This document shows, piece after piece, positions 6,428 through 7,843 of a DNA stretch of 7,843 nucleotides. Location of the stretch: the NCBI GenBank assembly GCA_903889815.1, contig CAISYX010000321.1, positions 1-7,843 of the forward strand, given 5' to 3'. The DNA is from an uncultured Gammaproteobacteria bacterium (GTDB taxonomy: Bacteria; Pseudomonadota; Gammaproteobacteria; Pseudomonadales; Pseudohongiellaceae). The position numbers and the translations under genes were made by a program. A model generated the notes under the pieces. The model was not told the DNA's origin, made no database searches, and was given only the letters and a program-made list of their open reading frames with translations. Positions within the stretch are counted from its first letter, which is position 1. Each line of letters opens with the position of its first letter.

Positions 6428-6542
6428 CTTCAACATGACAGAAACATTACCTGCCCATGCCGAATTGAGGCAGTGAGAATAACCCAGCCACAGGGCGCAA
6501 GTCCATTGGCAAACGCAGGTCTGCCGCTGAGTCTGGACAAGC

Positions 6543-6559
6543 TGGCAGACGGCCTGCCA
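6543..6559. repeat. Inverted repeat TGGCAG / CTGCCA
   Basis: TGGCAG (6543-6548) and CTGCCA (6554-6559) form a 6-bp inverted repeat directly beyond the T tract of the preceding terminator. GTCTGCC at 6519-6525 offers an alternative partner for GGCAGAC (6544-6550). Its position resembles the TGCCATG/CATGGCA repeat beyond the next terminator, but the function is unknown. Confidence 0.3.
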
Positions 6560-6599
6560 AAAATGCAGAGGCCCGGCTGATGCGAACCAGCCGGGCCTC
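6560..6599 (-). terminator. Rho-independent terminator after the upstream dehydrogenase copy
   Basis: On the minus strand GAGGCCCGGCTG (6599-6588) pairs over 12 bp with CAGCCGGGCCTC (6579-6568). The loop is 8 nt, and a TGCATTTTTGG tail with five T follows. Parts of the stem and the tail match the terminator of the middle copy, showing that gene and terminator were duplicated together. Confidence 0.8.
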
Positions 6600-6611
6600 C
6601 TGTTGCAGTGT

Positions 6612-6629
6612 CCGTCCCTCTCGGGACGG
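6612..6629 (-). other. Hairpin just past the stop codon of the upstream copy
   Basis: CCGTCCC (6612-6618) and GGGACGG (6623-6629) form a perfect 7-bp stem with a 4-nt loop, 8 nt after the stop codon. It has no T tract. It corresponds in place and stem length to the hairpin after the middle copy. Confidence 0.55.
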
Positions 6630-6637
6630 CACCTCTA

Positions 6638-7843
6638 TCAATGCGCTTCTGCTGCTGCCACCGGACCGCTCAGGCTCATTGCCGTCAGCTTGGAGCCGGT
6701 CTGCAGAATGATGTACTGCTCACCGTGGTGCACGTAGCTCATCATGCCGTAGCGGCTGGTCTCCGGCACCTGCACACGGGCCAGTTCCCGACCAGTCGCC
6801 TTGTCGATGGCGAACAGGTGCGGCGTCCCATCACTGACTTCCCCCGCATACACCAGCATGGAAGGCGTCACCATCATGGGGGCCATGGCGCCCGTGCCGG
6901 TGTTGCCGATATCAATGCCGGCTACAGCCGGGTTGTTCTTGATGCGGTCAGGCGTCTCGCCAACAGGGATGTACCACAGGATCTCGCCGGTGTTCAGGTC
7001 GATCGCCGTGATGCGGCTGTAGGGCGGCTTCCAGAGCGGCAGACCGCTCGGATGACGGGGGGCGCCAGCACCAGGACCATTGGCATAGCGCGCCGGAGTT
7101 ACACCCGTCGTGGTAGTGCCGTTGTCAGTCATGTAACGAAGATCCGCTTCCTCACCTGGCAGCAGCTGAATTGCGCTGCATGCGGCTTGAGAAGTCACGA
7201 ACACGATGCCGGTTTCGGGATCACCCGCGGCAGGGCCAGTGATGTTGGAACCACCACCACCGCCAGGACACCAGTACGCGCCACGCTTGCCGAGATCATT
7301 GTCGCGGTGCAGCGGCGGGTTGTAGAGCGGCCCGATCTGCCAGTCAGCCAGGGCAGCGACAGCTTGCGCCCGCAACTCCGGTGTCCAGTCAATCAGATCA
7401 TCCACAGACAGGCCGTTGAGGTCGTATGCAGGCGGCCTGGTCGGGAACGGCTGAGTCGGCGAAGCAAACTCGCCGGGCACCAGCGAGGGCGGTACCGGGC
7501 GCTCTTCGATCGGCCACAGCGGCTCGCCTGTTTCGCGGTTGAAGGCGAACAGCAGTGTCTGCTTGGTAGCCTGAGCGACCGCAGGAATGCGCTCGCCGTT
7601 GTGCATCACATCCAGCAGCACGGGCGCCGTCGGCACGTCGTAGTTCCAGATGTCATGGTGCACGAGCTGGAAGTGCCAGCGACGCTCGCCTGTCTCCACA
7701 TCCAGTGCGATCAGGCTGGTACCGAACAGGTTGTCACCGGGGCTGAAGCCACCGTAGTAATCCACTGTGGGCGGGTTGGTGGGAATGTACACCAGACCCA
7801 GCTCCGGGTCGGCTGACAAGGGCGCCCAGGGAGACACGTCACC
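6638..7843 (-). CDS. Soluble periplasmic PQQ-dependent dehydrogenase, upstream copy (N-terminus outside window)
   Basis: The frame is open from the window edge to a TGA at 6638-6640, giving 401 residues, about the C-terminal 58 per cent of the family length. The first residues are GDVSPWAPLSADPELGLVY, so the signal peptide and the first blades lie outside. The active-site segment is HHDIWNYD (Asn codon at 7643-7645), followed by TKQTLLFAFNRETGEPLW. WCPGG carries the first conserved cysteine (7268-7270), and the second follows in QAACSA. The C-terminus, LTAMSLSGPVAAAEAH, is close to that of the middle copy. It agrees with the middle copy at DYYGGF, PLYNPPLHRDN and HPSGLPL. It agrees with the downstream copy at PTAPVLLDV, GDNLFGTSLIALDV and PGEEADLRYM, giving a mosaic look. 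It presumably oxidises an alcohol or sugar with PQQ; the substrate is unknown. Confidence 0.92.
   Translation of the reverse strand, partial: GDVSPWAPLSADPELGLVYIPTNPPTVDYYGGFSPGDNLFGTSLIALDVETGERRWHFQLVHHDIWNYDVPTAPVLLDVMHNGERIPAVAQATKQTLLFAFNRETGEPLWPIEERPVPPSLVPGEFASPTQPFPTRPPAYDLNGLSVDDLIDWTPELRAQAVAALADWQIGPLYNPPLHRDNDLGKRGAYWCPGGGGGSNITGPAAGDPETGIVFVTSQAACSAIQLLPGEEADLRYMTDNGTTTTGVTPARYANGPGAGAPRHPSGLPLWKPPYSRITAIDLNTGEILWYIPVGETPDRIKNNPAVAGIDIGNTGTGAMAPMMVTPSMLVYAGEVSDGTPHLFAIDKATGRELARVQVPETSRYGMMSYVHHGEQYIILQTGSKLTAMSLSGPVAAAEAH

Noticed and set aside
6608..7816. A 402-codon plus-strand frame opposite the upstream copy, with a similar frame at 4666-5430
   Set aside because: Its resemblance to the other plus-strand frames only reflects the homology of the sense genes. 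There is no sign of translation or family motif.
1811..7843. Possible fused cytochrome c domain (quinohaemoprotein)
   Set aside because: No CXXCH is present in any of the three translations, and the proteins end directly after the last propeller blade.

Overview
The window looks like chromosomal DNA of a GC-rich Gram-negative proteobacterium, most likely a gammaproteobacterium. This rests on periplasmic quinoprotein dehydrogenases with Sec-type signal peptides, an AsmA-like DUF748 envelope protein, and GAGGAA-type ribosome binding sites. I cannot name a genus from the sequence alone. All genes I can support lie on the minus strand, so transcription runs from high to low coordinates.

The core is a tandem array of three paralogous genes for soluble periplasmic PQQ-dependent dehydrogenases of the glucose-dehydrogenase-like family. 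The upstream copy (6638-7843) is cut by the window edge, the middle copy (4252-6327) is complete at 691 aa, and the downstream copy (1811-3871) is complete at 686 aa. The two complete copies each have their own Shine-Dalgarno sequence and signal peptide. Every copy is followed by a stem-loop terminator, so they look like separately expressed units rather than one operon. No cytochrome c motif (CXXCH), membrane domain, PQQ biosynthesis gene or transporter is visible, so electrons must pass to a partner encoded elsewhere.

The 374-nt and 310-nt spaces between the dehydrogenase genes hold terminators, hairpins and inverted repeats. Upstream of the downstream copy there are also repeated TTTGCAAA palindromes that look like operator sites. 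The upstream and middle copies share a two-hairpin 3' end whose stems differ in sequence but keep their pairing.

Beyond the array terminator (1752-1786), bases 1555-1713 carry a short stretch that reads like the C-terminal tail of glyceraldehyde-3-phosphate dehydrogenase, probably a gene remnant. A DUF748/AsmA-like gene then starts at 1539 and runs off the low-coordinate edge.

The main biological interest is the triplication, together with active-site changes common to all three copies. The position matching the catalytic Asp of E. coli Gcd is Asn, and the C-terminal His loop of Gcd is missing. Both points suggest substrates other than glucose, or altered chemistry.
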